From the NCBI GenBank assembly GCA_963921795.1, contig OY997651.1, forward strand, positions 55,426,642-55,490,641: a DNA stretch of 64,000 nucleotides, given 5' to 3'. Shown here in pieces: positions 10,241 through 22,187 of the stretch. The notes beneath the pieces are model-generated. The model did no database searches. It had not been told where the DNA came from and was given only the letters and a program-made list of their open reading frames with translations. Position 1 is the first letter of the stretch. Every line of letters begins with the position of its first letter. Source of the stretch: Nannobrachium achirus. Lineage: Eukaryota > Chordata > Actinopteri > Myctophiformes > Myctophidae. The translations under genes were made by a program, and so were the position numbers.

Positions 10241-10540
10241 GCACCAAATCCTGGGCCCTGGGTCAAAGGATTCACTGCGGTTTCGGTTTTCTGTTTCTAA
10301 GTCAGTGGTGCTCAAACTTTTTCACATAAAGGACACCCAAAATTATATGTATTTGGCCACGGAGCCTCCATCTCAAAATATTTCATTCCAGGGACCCCCA
10401 GAAGCAAAATGTTATGTTCGCTTAAAAAATACATATATTCAAAGATTTGCACACATTTTCACGACTTTTCAAAAATAGCAGATCTACAAGCTCGCATTGC
10501 GGCACTCGGTGCCGCGCTGTGCGCTTGTATATCTGCCTTG
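10231..10540. mobile_element. hAT remnants (two ends) with hairpin cassette
   Basis: The CAGGGGTGTCGCACC end at about 10,231 is cut after about 60 bp. A second hAT end, CAGTGGTGCTCAAACTTTTT, starts near 10,304 and runs through GGACACCCAAAATTATATG. A full hairpin cassette follows at 10,475-10,537. Right ends are not visible. Confidence 0.5.
10475..10537. repeat. Hairpin cassette (two-armed)
   Basis: AATAGCAGATCTACAAGCTC against GCGCTTGTATATCTGC, with loop GCGGCACTCGGTGCCGCG, itself a perfect palindrome. Confidence 0.75.
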
Positions 10541-10849
10541 GTCCCTAGTAACTCAGTCCCCCATCTCCATCTACATCTCCAGCAGAGTCCCCTTTTCTCA
10601 TCGCCCAAGCGGCACTGTTCCCTGGTTGCGCCAGTGTAAGTAATGCACACAAACACATCGTAACACAGGAGTGTCTGTAACATGTTCCCCTGCAACACAA
10701 CTTAAAGATGGGAAAACGCATTGTACAACTAATACCGCTAGAATATACCGGTATTCTATCCACTGTCACCTTTGCAGCCTCCACAGTGGCTTCCTCATCC
10801 CCAACAGCCTGTACTGACACCTCAACAGCCAGCAAAGTACTCCAGTCAA

Positions 10850-11035
10850 GGGCAAAAAAAGTAAAAAAAAAAAAATTGGAACTGAATAAGAAAAACCTCA
10901 AGGCTCACATTGATAGACGCCACTCATCATCTGTTTGTGACATCACTGCCAATCGCCATCTTCCATCGCAATGCTTAGACCAAAGAAAATCTATCTTTTG
11001 CTGTTGCAAGAACATTTGCTGGTCTGAGAAACCCC
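10850..11035 (+). pseudogene. Exon-like fragment, HMGXB3/KDZ-like Cys-rich gene
   Basis: The plus-strand frame reads KNLKAHIDRRHSSSVCDITA then NRHLPSQCLDQRKSIF. The pattern LK-HI-RRH followed by DRHL-CVD-NGIF is what I associate with fish multicopy Cys-rich proteins of the HMGXB3/KDZ-associated type. More downstream pieces of the same type occur at 18,240-18,870. The Gypsy element at 11,199-17,607 lies between them. The assignment rests on motif memory only. Confidence 0.4.
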
Positions 11036-11249
11036 ATACATGTACTTAAGTTCACCTGGGGAAAGAGCCACAAAGTCTGCGAATTAGAATTTTGCAAACA
11101 GTCAGAATTTGCCAGACTGTCATATATTGGGTGTTGTGCCTCATGGGCACCTGTAGCCAACCTACACTTAACGGCAGTGTTGTGCAGTGTTCAGTAGTTC
11201 ATGTTGGTATTATGAAGTGAATGAATGCTACGCTGTATGCTACACATCT

Positions 11250-11418
11250 TTTTCACGAGAGCACAGAAGCAGTCGGAGCCCATTGATTCTTACAGTATGT
11301 GACGGATTTAAAGAACAAGGCCAAGGACTGCAAATTTGGAGATCTGCACGATTCACTGGTACGTGACCGAATTGTGTGTGGCATTAATGACCAAGTGAGA
11401 GGCAGACTGTTAAAGGAC
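11250..11418 (+). pseudogene. Gypsy gag fragment
   Basis: Reads FFTRAQKQSEPIDSY, then after a frame change TDLKNKAKDCKFGDLHDSLV and RDRIVCGINDQVRGRLLKD. This is the conserved capsid segment of Ty3/Gypsy gag (Y-DLK-A-C-FG-L-DSLI-RD-RIV-CGI). It follows the LTR fragment directly, so the leader is deleted. Confidence 0.75.
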
Positions 11419-11856
11419 CGCTGTCATCCCCGAAATTATAATAGTATTATACAGTAGTTCATGTGTTCTCTTTCCCTGGTCTCTCTGTGCATCTCTGTGC
11501 AGTTTGAAACTGTCTCAGTGTAATCTGCCTAACAACAGCTGACCAGTACAGTAAGTAGTCATACAGTCAGGCTATGCAGACAATTAATTTGATTGGCTTA
11601 TAATTGCGCATCCCCACAATAACATCATAAAAATATTAACTTGTTTTTTAAGATGATTCTTAAAGTGACAGTAACCCCTTAGGTGACAGGCCTCCTTTAA
11701 GAGAAGCAGATTTGGGCAAGTGAATTAAGCCCCATATGGGAAGCCGGCTTCCCATGACCAGTCACCAAACTGTTCAGAGGTCAATAAATCAAAAGAGACA
11801 AAATCAAATTACAATTTCAATTTCATCCATGCATTATTCATATTACATTATTATTG
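11419..11856. other. Sequence inside Gypsy gag, nothing recognised
   Basis: Separates two gag pieces and so is probably part of a further insertion that also carries the Helitron-like element. I see no inverted ends or coding frame. Confidence 0.35.
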
Positions 11857-12968
11857 TCTCCACCAGCCGAAGGCTGAGGGGAGAGTATGTTTTCCCCTCC
11901 GTCCGTCCGTCCGTGCGTCCGTCCGTCCGTCCGTGCGTCCGTGCGTCCGTGAGTCCTCGCAGTTTGTGAGCACCTAATCTCAGTCGCCGTTGGCCCGGAC
12001 GCTGCCAAAGTGAACACACACACTCCCTGGATGCCAATCTAGAACCTCTGCCCTAAATTTTTCAAATGGGCCTTTTCTAGCGCCACCTAGTGGCCGATGT
12101 TTCGCGTCCGTGCGTCCTCGCAGTTTGTGAGCAGCTAATCTCAGTCGCTGTTGGCCCGGTTGCTGCCAAAGTGAGCACACACATTCCCTGGATGCCAATC
12201 TAGAACCTCTGCCCTAAATTTTTCAAATGGGCCTTTTCTAGCGCCACCTAGTGGCCGATGTTTGCAAAACACATTTCTGTGCACTATTCTTACAGATTTT
12301 GTCCAAAAATCCTTCAAGTCGGTAGGCAGTATCTCGACAGTCATGTGATCGACACGGATCTGTCCGATTTTGCATATTCCATCCTGATTGGCTAAGATTG
12401 GCTTCCAAAGTTTGTAGGATTGCGTGCGTCCTCGCAGTTTGTGAGCAGCTAATCTCAGTCGCCGTTGGCCCGGTCGCTGCCAAAGTGAGCACACACATTC
12501 CCTGGATGCCAAACTAGAACCTCTGCCCTAAATTTTTAAAATGGGCCTTTTCTAGCGCCACCTAGTGGCCGATGTTTGCAAAACACATTTCTGTGCACTA
12601 TTCTTACAGATTTTGTCCAAAAATCCTACAAATCGGTAGGCAGTATCTCGACAGTCATGTGATCGACACGGATCTTTCCGATTTGGCATATTCCATCCTG
12701 ATTGGCTAAGATTGGCTTCCAAAGTTTGTAGGATTGAGCCGTTTGGAACAAAATGCCTCAAATCACAAACGCAAAGTGCAATTATCATGAAATCGCGCAC
12801 ACACGTTCCCACTAGGCCGAGGAAGAAATGCCACGTATTCTTTTTTAAATCAGCCTCATGGTGGCGCTATAACAGGCTGATTTGTGGTTTTACCTATAAC
12901 TCCACCGATCAGTTCACAAGGACGCACGGGCTGGTGGAGACCTGTGCTCGGAAGAGCACTGCTTCTAG
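11857..12968 (+). mobile_element. Non-autonomous Helitron-like element (family A)
   Basis: The 5' end TCTCCACCAGCCGAAGGCTG begins with TC. The 3' end has a 6-bp-stem hairpin (GTGCTC-GGAA-GAGCAC, 12,944-12,959), then TGCTT and the terminal CTAG, followed by T. This is the canonical Helitron end: hairpin, then CTRR. A subterminal GGCTGGTGGAGAC (12,929-12,941) is the inverse of the 5' GTCTCCACCAGCC, as in Helitron2/HINE elements with asymmetric inverted repeats. The interior has (GTCC)n and three diverged tandem copies of a module containing CTCGCAGTTTGTGAGC and GGCGCTAG-type sequence. Confidence 0.8.
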
Positions 12969-13340
12969 TTACACATTATTTTTTACTTGCTTTCATCATT
13001 TTTCACCCTATACTTTTACATTACTAATTTTACAGCCCTACTCTCACTAAAACATGTAGAGTTTACATAGTTTGAAATATATTCATAAGATTTTGCCTAT
13101 CAATTGATGACACCTTAATGGACAATTTCTCTATTCCCTATATGTCTCCAATGAGTTCTTGAGTATGTTTCACTATTCAGAATGCAAATTTTCCATAGGG
13201 GGATTTTTCAGGGGTTAGTTTACATTTGGTGGGTCAAGAGTAGCCACAATCATTGTAGTTTTGTGTCCACAACTGTTCCAATTTGGGCATGCATTTTAGG
13301 CAGATTTTTCCCCTGGACCCCCCCTGGGGTTCAAGTGGTT
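12969..13340. other. Sequence inside Gypsy gag, nothing recognised
   Basis: Lies between the Helitron-like 3' end and the returning gag frame. AT-rich, no structure seen. CCCCTGGACCCCCCCTGGGG near 13,312 is a small palindrome. Confidence 0.35.
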
Positions 13341-13516
13341 AACGACTACTCAAATGAAAGCACTGACAGAAGTGGAAAAGCACACAGTACAAACTTTCAG
13401 GGAAAAATACTTTAGAGTGAAACCAAATACAGAACAGAGTGGTTCAAGTTGCAATAGATGTGGTTTCAAAATGTGTAACAATTGTTAAAAGAAAGATCAC
13501 TTTGCCAAAATGTACA
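13340..13516 (+). pseudogene. Gypsy gag C-terminal part with decayed zinc knuckle
   Basis: Gives MKALTEVEKHTVQTFRE and, in another frame, CNRCGFKMCNNC, a stop, then KKDHFAKM. The C-x2-C...DHFAKM pattern is the retroviral-type CCHC knuckle region preceding the gag end, now broken by stops. Confidence 0.55.
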
Positions 13517-13549
13517 GATAGTCTAGTGGTATTTCTGAAAAATGTGATT

Positions 13550-14823
13550 GTTAGAGGCATTTTGGGGTAAAAGTTGGGAACCAGTCTATTTTACACAATT
13601 CAAGGGTGCTGAATCTGAAAAAAATGGTTACCAAGCAAAATTTTGAGTTTTTGACATTCTAATTTGCATAACAAAATAGCTGCAGAATTGTCAATTTTAA
13701 ACTATTTCTTCAAGGGATATTTCACTTTCAAAAAACCTTTAGTAATTTTATCTTCTAATCAAGCTTTTGGGAACACCCAGGACAGTTTTTGAGTTGTTTG
13801 ATTCAGTTTAGATTTAGATATTTGATATTAATTTTATCAGACACGCCCCCTTCCTATACAAACCCATTGTAACTTCAAACTCCATTTTAACCATGATAGA
13901 TTTAATGAGAACACCCGTCCTTTTTTCTGGTGACTCCTGATATGCTCCTAATACATGAGCAGGTTATGTTTTGTCAATAACATTTTTCATTTATCTTTAA
14001 TAAGTTCTTAATTGTATTTTATTTCTTTCATTTTTCCAAATAATTACAGAAAATAAACTAAAAGGGTTATCGAAAGAACACTACCTGTTCGTGTATTAGA
14101 AGGGCATCAGGAGTCAGCAGAAAAAAGAATGGGTGTTTTCATTGAATCTATCATGGTTAAAATGTTTTATTTTGATTTAAAAGAGATATTTCACTTAAAT
14201 ACAAAAACATTTTAACCATGATAGATTCAATGAAAACACCCATTCTTTTTTTCTGGTGACTCCTGACGCCCTCTTAATACACGAACAGGCAGTGTTTTTC
14301 GATAACTTTTTTAATTTCTTTGTAATAATTATTTGGGAAAATGAAAAATAAATAAATACAAAAAATAAATTATTAAAAAGAAATGAAAGGAGTTATCAAA
14401 AGAACACGACCTGCTCACGTATTAGGAGGGCGTCAGGAGTCACCAGAAAAAAGGACGGGTGTTTTCATTAAATCTATCATGGTTTAAATGGAGTTTGAAG
14501 TTACAATGGGTTTGTATAGGAAGGGGGCGTGTCTGATACAATGAATATCAAATATCTAAATATAAACTGAATCAAGCAACTCAAAAACTGTCCTGGGTGT
14601 TCGCAAAACCCTGATTATATGATAAAATAATGAAAGGTTTTTTGAAAGAGAAATATTGCTTGAATAAATCGTTCAAAATCTACAATTCGGTAGCCACTTT
14701 GTTATGCAAATTAGAAGGTCAAAAACTCAAAATTTTGATTGGTAACCAGGTTTTTCAGATTCTGCACCCCTGAAATATGTAAAATGGCCTGGTTACCCAC
14801 TTTTACCCCCAAATGCCTCTAAC
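13550..14823. mobile_element. 1.27 kb foldback element with alternating internal modules
   Basis: The ends are GTTAGAGGCATTTTGGGG and CCCCAAATGCCTCTAAC. The two halves are diverged reverse complements over about 600 bp each. A module of about 110 bp, from AACCATGATAGAT through CTGGTGACTCCTGA to an (A/G)TAAC end, appears four times in alternating orientation (about 13,890-13,985, 14,066-14,166, 14,208-14,310, 14,394-14,495). It interrupts Gypsy between the zinc knuckle and protease. No target duplication is evident. Confidence 0.8.
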
Positions 14824-14944
14824 CTGCTTATAGAAGGCCTTTTTCCAGAATTTCCGCCTGACTAAGATCACAGAATCAGACACAGAGTCAGTCAGTCTAG
14901 TGGCAGCAACCAAATAGAAAGAGCAAAGTGAAGAGGAAAATGAC

Positions 14945-17385
14945 ATGTTCATTGGCACACTCAGTAAGGAGCATGACAAACACATTAGTGTGATGGAGTC
15001 AGCTGAGACTGAAACTGAGGGAGGAAAATGGATGGAAAGCCTAAAAATAAATACAAAAGTTGTGACTTTTAAATTGCCAGGCACAGACTGCGATGTCGGT
15101 GAAAACATTCAATGCACTGGAGGTCAGAGGCAAGCTCAAAGCGAGTAAGAGCAAACTTGTTGCTTTCTTTGGGCAGAAAATAGCACCGCTGGGCAAGAGA
15201 GCTCTAACCTGTGAATACAAAGGCCAAAAGCACAACATTGAGTTTGAAATCACTCAAGAAGATGTACCAGCTATACTGGGGAGCCACTTGTGTGAAACTA
15301 TAGGCTTGGTGAGGAGGATGCATCAAGTTGGAAAGGAGGATGACATCCTCAAAGAGTATGAGGAGTTATTAAATGGACTGGGTTCCATACCTGGTCAGCA
15401 CCATATTCAGATTGACCGGACTTAGGGTGAATGAAGCTACTAAACGGGAGCACTATCCATTACTGACTGTTGAGGAAGTAGTTTCCTGTATGCCAAACGC
15501 CAAGTATTTCTCAGTACTAGACACTAATAAAGGGTTTTGGCAAATCAAATTAGATGAAGAGAGTTCAAAGCTCTGCACCTAATACCCCAATCGGACAGTA
15601 ACGGTTCCTGCGGTTACAGTTTGGCATCTGTTCAGCACCCGAGGTGTTCCAGAGGGCCATTGCACATATGATAGAGGGGCTTGAAGGAGTTGTAAATATC
15701 ATTGATGACATGCTTGTGTGGGGAGACTCTGTAGAAGAACATGACCACAGGCTGAGATTGCTATTGGAGAGAAAATAACTTAAAGGTCAACAGAGATAAA
15801 TGCACAATCAGAACAACTGAAATAAAATACATTGGACACAAACTCAGTGCCAGTGGACTGAAACCGGATGAGAAAAAAATCAGAACAGTGACACAGCTTC
15901 CACCGCCACAGGATAAACAGGAATTACTGAGGTTCAACGGCATGATCAAGTATCTCGCAAAGTTTATTCCTAACCTGTCAGAGTGGCACTGGGAGGAACC
16001 ACAACAGAGGAGTTTTGAGCAACTCAAACAGCTGGTCACCAATACTCTGATGTTAAAGTTTTATGATGTGAACAAACCAGTTACTCTGTCAGTAGACACC
16101 AGCTCAGAAGGCATCAGAGCAGTCCTACTACAGGAGGGACAGCCAGAAGCGTGTGCGTCACAGGCACTCTGCAGTGACTGTCAGAGCCGTTATGCGCAAA
16201 TAGAAAAAGAGCTACTTGCCATTGTCTAAATGTCTATGGATGTGAGAAGTTTCACCAGTACGTTTAGGTCATTCAAGTTGAGAGTGACCATATGCCACTG
16301 GAGATCATCTTTAAAAAACCCTTACATCAAGCTCCAATGAGGCTACAGAGGATGCTGCTGAGGCTGCAAAGATACAGCCTTAAAGTCACCTATCATCCAG
16401 GCAAGGAGCTTCATATAGCAGACGCACTGAGCCGTGCATTCCTTAACAAGCAAAAAGAGGAGCTGCTGGAGAAAGATTTGGAAGTGAATTTGATCACACT
16501 TCAGCTACCTGTGTCAGAGGAGAAACTGCACACGTTCAGATCTGCATTGGCAGACAACCCCAAAATGCAATTACTGAAAGACATTACACGAACGGAGTGC
16601 AGTTAAGTACCAAAAACAATGCAGCCTTATTGGACCTTTAGGGATGAAATCACTCACACCTCAGGGATGATGTTTAAAGGAGCCATCCTCATTGTTCCAA
16701 CTCAGATAGACAGGAAATGCTGAACAAAATACATGAGTCACATCTAGGAATTGTGAATTGTAAAGAAAGAGCCAGAGACATTCTGTATTGGCCACACATG
16801 TCTTCAGAAATTGAGGAAATGGTGTCTCAATGTGCCATGTGTAATGAGAACCATAACAGCAACCCGAGAGAGCCGTTGCTCTCACACCCCCTACCTCACA
16901 GACCATGTGAGAAAGTAGGGACTGATCTCTTTCATTTTTGAGGATCTGACTTTCTACTGTGTGTGGATTATTTCTCTAAGTTAAAAACTTGCTGAAAAAA
17001 AGCAGAGGACAGCAATGGTGATACCTACATTTCACTATTGGAATATCGCAACACACCGCTTGAGGGTGTAGGATTATCACCAGCACAGCTGCTAATGGGG
17101 AGGCAGCTAAAAGGAAAATTGCCAACTTGAAGTACCCTGCTTACTCCAGAGGGGTCTGACCAGGTACGCAGCAAGCTGAGAGAATAACAGGATAAGCACA
17201 AACTGTACTTCGACAGGCAAACCAAGAACCTGTCTGATTTGCAAGCAGGAGACAATGTCAGGATGCAAAGAGGAAAGACCTGACAGCCAGCTGTGGTTCT
17301 GCAGAGACATGAGCTGCCGAGATCCTTTGTTATCCGTACACCTGATGGGAGACAGTACAGGAGAAACCCCAACATCTGAGGCCAA
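14945..17385 (+). pseudogene. Gypsy pol relic: protease, RT, RNase H, integrase
   Basis: 14,945 onward reads MFIGTLSKEHDKH and WMESLKINTKVVTFKLPGTD, the protease region; the usual LDTGA active site is replaced by LPGTD. RT pieces: REHYPLLTVEEVVSCMPNA (about 15,445) and the catalytic VVNIIDDMLVWGDSV (about 15,693-15,735, YxDD-type box as IIDD). RNase H follows: TLSVDTSSEGIRAVLLQEGQ (about 16,085) and VTYHPGKELHIADALSRAF. The integrase HHCC finger is H-ESHLG...YWPHM...CAMC (16,730-16,850). The integrase core is largely deleted after VGTDLF and CVDYFSK, and the C-terminal part returns at about 17,035 (YRNTPLEGVGLSPAQLLMGR). Several stops and frameshifts are present. Confidence 0.85.
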
Positions 17386-17486
17386 CTAGTGAGGAAACCT
17401 TTCCTATCACTAACGAACATGACATTGATCAGGACATTGATTGAAAGAAAAGAAAAAATCTATAAAAAGGGGGATTTCATATTAGG

Positions 17487-17607
17487 TGTTAGCCAAGATC
17501 ATGTTGGTATTATGAAGTGAATGAATGCTACGCTGTATGATACGCTGCTATGAGAAGTAAACTCACTCAACTATAAAGTCGTTGTCAAGCCTCGTCAATA
17601 TCTTACA
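17487..17607 (+). repeat. Gypsy 3' LTR
   Basis: Starts TGTTAGCCAAGATC right after the polypurine tract and ends ATCTTACA, giving TG...CA ends. It includes CTATAAAG. At 121 bp it is short, perhaps internally deleted. It is repeated in unit 2 at about 20,467-20,587. Confidence 0.65.
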
Positions 17608-18110
17608 CAGACAAAGTGGCTTACACTAGGGTTTCAGTGTGTTCATGTGAGGTCATTATAATGCTGTCCTACTCCATCCAAAGCCGTGGTCACACTGAAG
17701 GAAGACATTCTGTCTGATATGTTCAGAAAGAAGTGGATTTCTGAAAACACACAAACAAATGTGTCTCGTCAGAAAGGAGAAAGCGGACTTTGAAAACAGC
17801 CCACTGAGTACAGAGCTCACATTTTGCAGTGGAGAATCAAGAGTTTATTTGTCTTATATGAATGCGCACCATATTATTCTCGGTTGGGGAGAGTGAGTGG
17901 CTGTTTGTTATAACATAAAAAAGTATTATTGGCATTGTCCATGTTCAAAGCAGAGAAACACTTTTGCTCACAATAGCAAAATGGCACTTGAATCAGACCC
18001 GACCTGAAATGTTCCTAAAGGTTCGTTCTACAGACAGTGACGTGTTTGACACTTTTCAAGAATTGGCTCCTGAAGGTCACAGGATAATCTATATCTACCT
18101 GAGGGAGCTG
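17608..18110 (+). other. Region between Gypsy LTR and Cys-rich exon pieces
   Basis: No clear domain. CCTAAAGGTTCGTTCTACAG with VRSTDSDVFDTFQELAPEG downstream (about 18,020-18,080) could be an exon of the Cys-rich gene. It is carried in both duplication units. Confidence 0.3.
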
Positions 18111-18157
18111 CTTTGACCTCACTGATCAATTATTTTGGCAGCAAGAAATTGCCAGCT

Positions 18158-18232
18158 GTACTGTACTGTACTGTACTGTACTGTACTGTACTGTACTGTA
18201 CTGTACGTACTGTACTGTACTGTACTGTACTG
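18158..18232 (+). repeat. (TACTG)n pentanucleotide array
   Basis: About 14 repeats of TACTG with one GTAC interruption. It is longer and interrupted twice in unit 2 (21,134-21,232). Confidence 0.95.
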
Positions 18233-18522
18233 CCACCTGATGTGTCTTCACCACATAAAGTAATGCCAAAGGATGCATGTTCCCAGAGTGAAGAGAGACC
18301 GCCAAAGCGCCTCATACCTCTTGAGAACTTTTGCACTGTCTGCCCTGGAAAGATTCCTCTCTCAGATCCAATGTTGATAACCCACAAAGCCAACATAGTG
18401 ACATATAGTGGAATATTAGAGTATGTTTAGTTCATGAATACATTATTGATCCTTTAACTGGTTCTTTTGCTAAATGCAATGTAGCAATTTTTATTCACTC
18501 TACTTTTATGATCTCTCCCTCT

Positions 18523-18673
<151 letters not shown>

Positions 18674-18962
18674 TACATACTTGTATTTTGCATGCAGATG
18701 TGTCCACGTACTGCAACCGCTGTGGGATTTGTGGTCATTTCTTCCGTTACCAAGAATGGACAGAGGAGCTGCACGACTTTGAGGATCACACCATCCTGTC
18801 CCTGCACCTTTGATGATCACACCATCCTGTCCCTGCACCTTTGCCTTTTCTTGAGGCAGTCTTTCAGGGTAATCTACTGTACACTTAAGGCACTGATATA
18901 GCTTTAACCACTTTAAGCCAGCCTCCATATTTGTTGGGGGACATAACGGACGTTGGCTAGAG

Positions 18963-19027
18963 ATAACCTATCTACAAGCTTGCAGCGCATTGATTTGCTG
19001 TGAGCTTGTGCTTAGATCGGTTATTTT
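18963..19027. repeat. Hairpin cassette (degraded), unit 1
   Basis: ATAACCTATCTACAAGCTTG against GTGAGCTTGTGCTTAGATCG and GTTAT, with a small insertion in the right arm. The identical copy in unit 2 is at about 21,925-21,989, so the decay predates the duplication. Confidence 0.65.
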
Positions 19028-19227
19028 TGGCAGAGACATTTGGTATAATGGGGGGTGGGGTCCAAGTACTGTAAGTACCGGTAACTGTACCTTTGTACTA
19101 AGCGTTCTGCACACTGCAGGTGCAAAAGACATTCCAGGAACCAGACTGGTTCCACTCAGAGACAGCTGAGGATGTAAAGGATGTTAAGGCAGAAATGTGT
19201 AGCTCCTTGAAAGACCCTGACATCCAG

Positions 19228-19345
19228 GGGTGTCAATTGGGTATGGCAGGGGTATGCAGCTGCCATACCCTGGGTCCAGGGGGGGGGGGGGGGGGGGGGA
19301 TAAAAGTTACTTTTAAATATAAATCCATGAATGTCTCTTTGTGTC
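19228..19345 (+). mobile_element. hAT MITE left end, truncated by the unit 1 deletion
   Basis: CAGGGGTGTCAATTGGGTAT followed by GCTGCCATACCCTGGGTCC, as at 22,188 and 35,476. The G tract is longer here than in unit 2. It stops at 19,345 where the deletion joins it to the DUF6589-like sequence. Confidence 0.75.
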
Positions 19346-19879
19346 TCCCTGACACACAGAGCTTTACAGGTTTGGTTAAAGTTGTCCAGAATGAGCCTCG
19401 TCTCTCCCAAACTTTGGCTCATGGACTGCGCAATGCCAAAATTGATGTTTGCGGCAATCTGTGAAATGCACTCCTTCGTGTAGAGTATGTAGTGCTCACA
19501 ATTCATGTCCAGAGATGTGTTGTTCCCAGCACCTACGTTGACATTCACAGCCCTATTCCATCGCAGTCTATGGGCCTCACTCGGGCTAAGTAAAGCATCG
19601 AGATCTAACTGGAGTTTCAGTGCCTCCAAGCTGTACCGATGTCAACCGGCCTGTCTAAAATGAAGCATCTTAAATTTCCATAGCCGGCATCCCCCTCCTT
19701 CACCGAATCCTGGACATTTCTCTCTAGCATGGCCATCTTCAGTAAATGAGTGTGGTAATTATAAACACCATCAGTTATAAAACCACTCTGAGATGTGGTT
19801 GCTGTGGTTGGAGGAGTGTGATGGGAAAGTTGGAAACCATGTACTTCCTTTTCGTGTTTGAGATCTTTTAGATTAGCGA
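19346..19879 (-). pseudogene. DUF6589-like fragment, duplicate copy
   Basis: Near-identical to 23,286-23,820. The minus strand encodes SLEALKLQLDLDALLSPSEA, HRLRWNRAVNVNVGAGNNTS and LDMNCEHYILYTKECISQI, the conserved C-terminal part of DUF6589 proteins (LEAL-LQ...LSP-AH-L-WNR-VN-GG-G-NIP-DL-MEH). It is cut on both sides by the rearrangement junctions. Confidence 0.7.
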
Positions 19880-21089
19880 ACAGACCATGCGAGAAAGTAG
19901 GGACTGATCTCTTTCATTTTTGAGGATCTGACTTTCTACTGTGTGTGGATTATTTCTCTAAGTTAAAAACTTGCTGAAAAAAGCAGAGGACAGCAATGGT
20001 GATACCTACATTTCACTATTGGAATATCGCAACACACCGCTTGAGGGTGTAGGATTATCACCAGCACAGCTGCTAATGGGGAGGCAGCTAAAAGGAAAAT
20101 TGTCAACTTGAAGCACCCTGCTTACTCCAGAGGGGTCTGACCAGGTACGCAGCAAGCTGAGAGAATAACAGGATAAGCACAAACTGTACTTCGACAGGCA
20201 AACCAAGAACCTGTCTGATTTGCAAGCAGGAGACAATGTCAGGATGCAAAGAGGAAAGACCTGGCAGCCAGCTGTGGTTCTGCAGAGACATGAGCTGCCG
20301 AGATCCTTTGTTATCCGTACACCTGATGGGAGACAGTACAGGAGAAACCCCAACATCTGAGGCCAACTAGTGAGGAAACCTTTCCTATCACTAACGAACA
20401 TGACATTGATCAGGACATTGATTGAAAGAAAAGAAAAAATCTATAAAAAGGGGGATTTCATATTAGGTGTTAGCCAAGATCATGTTGGTATTATGAAGTG
20501 AATGAATGCTACGCTGTATGATACGCTGCTATGAGAAGTAAACTCACTCAACTATAAAGTCGTTGTCAAGCCTTGTCAATATCTTACACAAAGTGGCTTA
20601 CACTAGGGTTTCAGTGTGTTCATGTGAGGTCATTATAATGCTGTCCTGATCCATCCAAAGCCGTGGTCACACTGAAGGAAGACATTCTGTCTGATATGTT
20701 CAGAAAGAAGTGGATTTCTGAAAACACACAAACAAATGTGTCTCGTCAGAAAGGAGAAAGCGGACTTTGAAAACAGCCCACTGAGTACAGAGCTCACATT
20801 TTGCAGTGGAGAATCAAGAGTTTATTTGTCTTATAAGAATGCGCACCATATTATTCTCGGTTGGGGAGAGTGAGTGGCTGTTTGTTATAACATAAAAAAG
20901 TATTATTGGCATTGTCCATGTTCAAAGCAGAGAAACACTTTTGCTCACAATAGCAAAATGGCACTTGAATCAGACCCGACCTGAAATGTTCCTAAAGGTT
21001 TGTTCTACAGACAGTGACGTGTTTGACACTTTTCAAGAATTGGCTCCTGAAGGTCACAGGATAATCTATATCTACCTGAGGGAGCTGCT

Positions 21090-21870
<781 letters not shown>

Positions 21871-22187
21871 CCACTTTAAGCCAGCCTCCATATTTGTTGG
21901 GGGACATAACGGACGTTGGCTAGAGATAACCTATCTACAAGCTTGCAGCGCATTGATTTGCTGTGAGCTTGTGCTTAGATCGGTTATTTTTGGCAGAGAC
22001 ATTTGGTATAATGGGGGGTGGGGTCCAAGTACTGTAAGTACCGGTAACTGTACCTTTGTACTAAGCGTTCTGCACACTGCAGGTGCAAAAGACATTCCAG
22101 GAACCAGACTGGTTCCACTCAGAGACAGCTGAGGATGTAAAGGATGTTAAGGCAGAAATGTGTAGCTCCTTGAAAGACCCTGACATC

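Larger units (their letters stand above)
11199..17607 (+). mobile_element. Broken Ty3/Gypsy LTR retrotransposon
   Basis: A 42-bp LTR match at 11,199-11,240 (ATGTTGGTATTATGAAGTGA onward) repeats inside the 3' LTR at 17,487-17,607. Between them in order are a gag piece, a Helitron-like insertion (11,857-12,968), the gag zinc knuckle, a foldback insertion (13,550-14,823), protease, RT, RNase H and integrase. A polypurine run (AAAAAGGGGGAT) precedes the 3' LTR. The 5' LTR is mostly deleted and the pol frame has many stops, so the element is dead. Confidence 0.85.

Noticed and set aside
19156..19629. 157-residue open frame ending in a proline run, minus strand
   Set aside because: A fusion frame across the unit 1 deletion junction and the MITE G tract. 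Only the first part is DUF6589-like.
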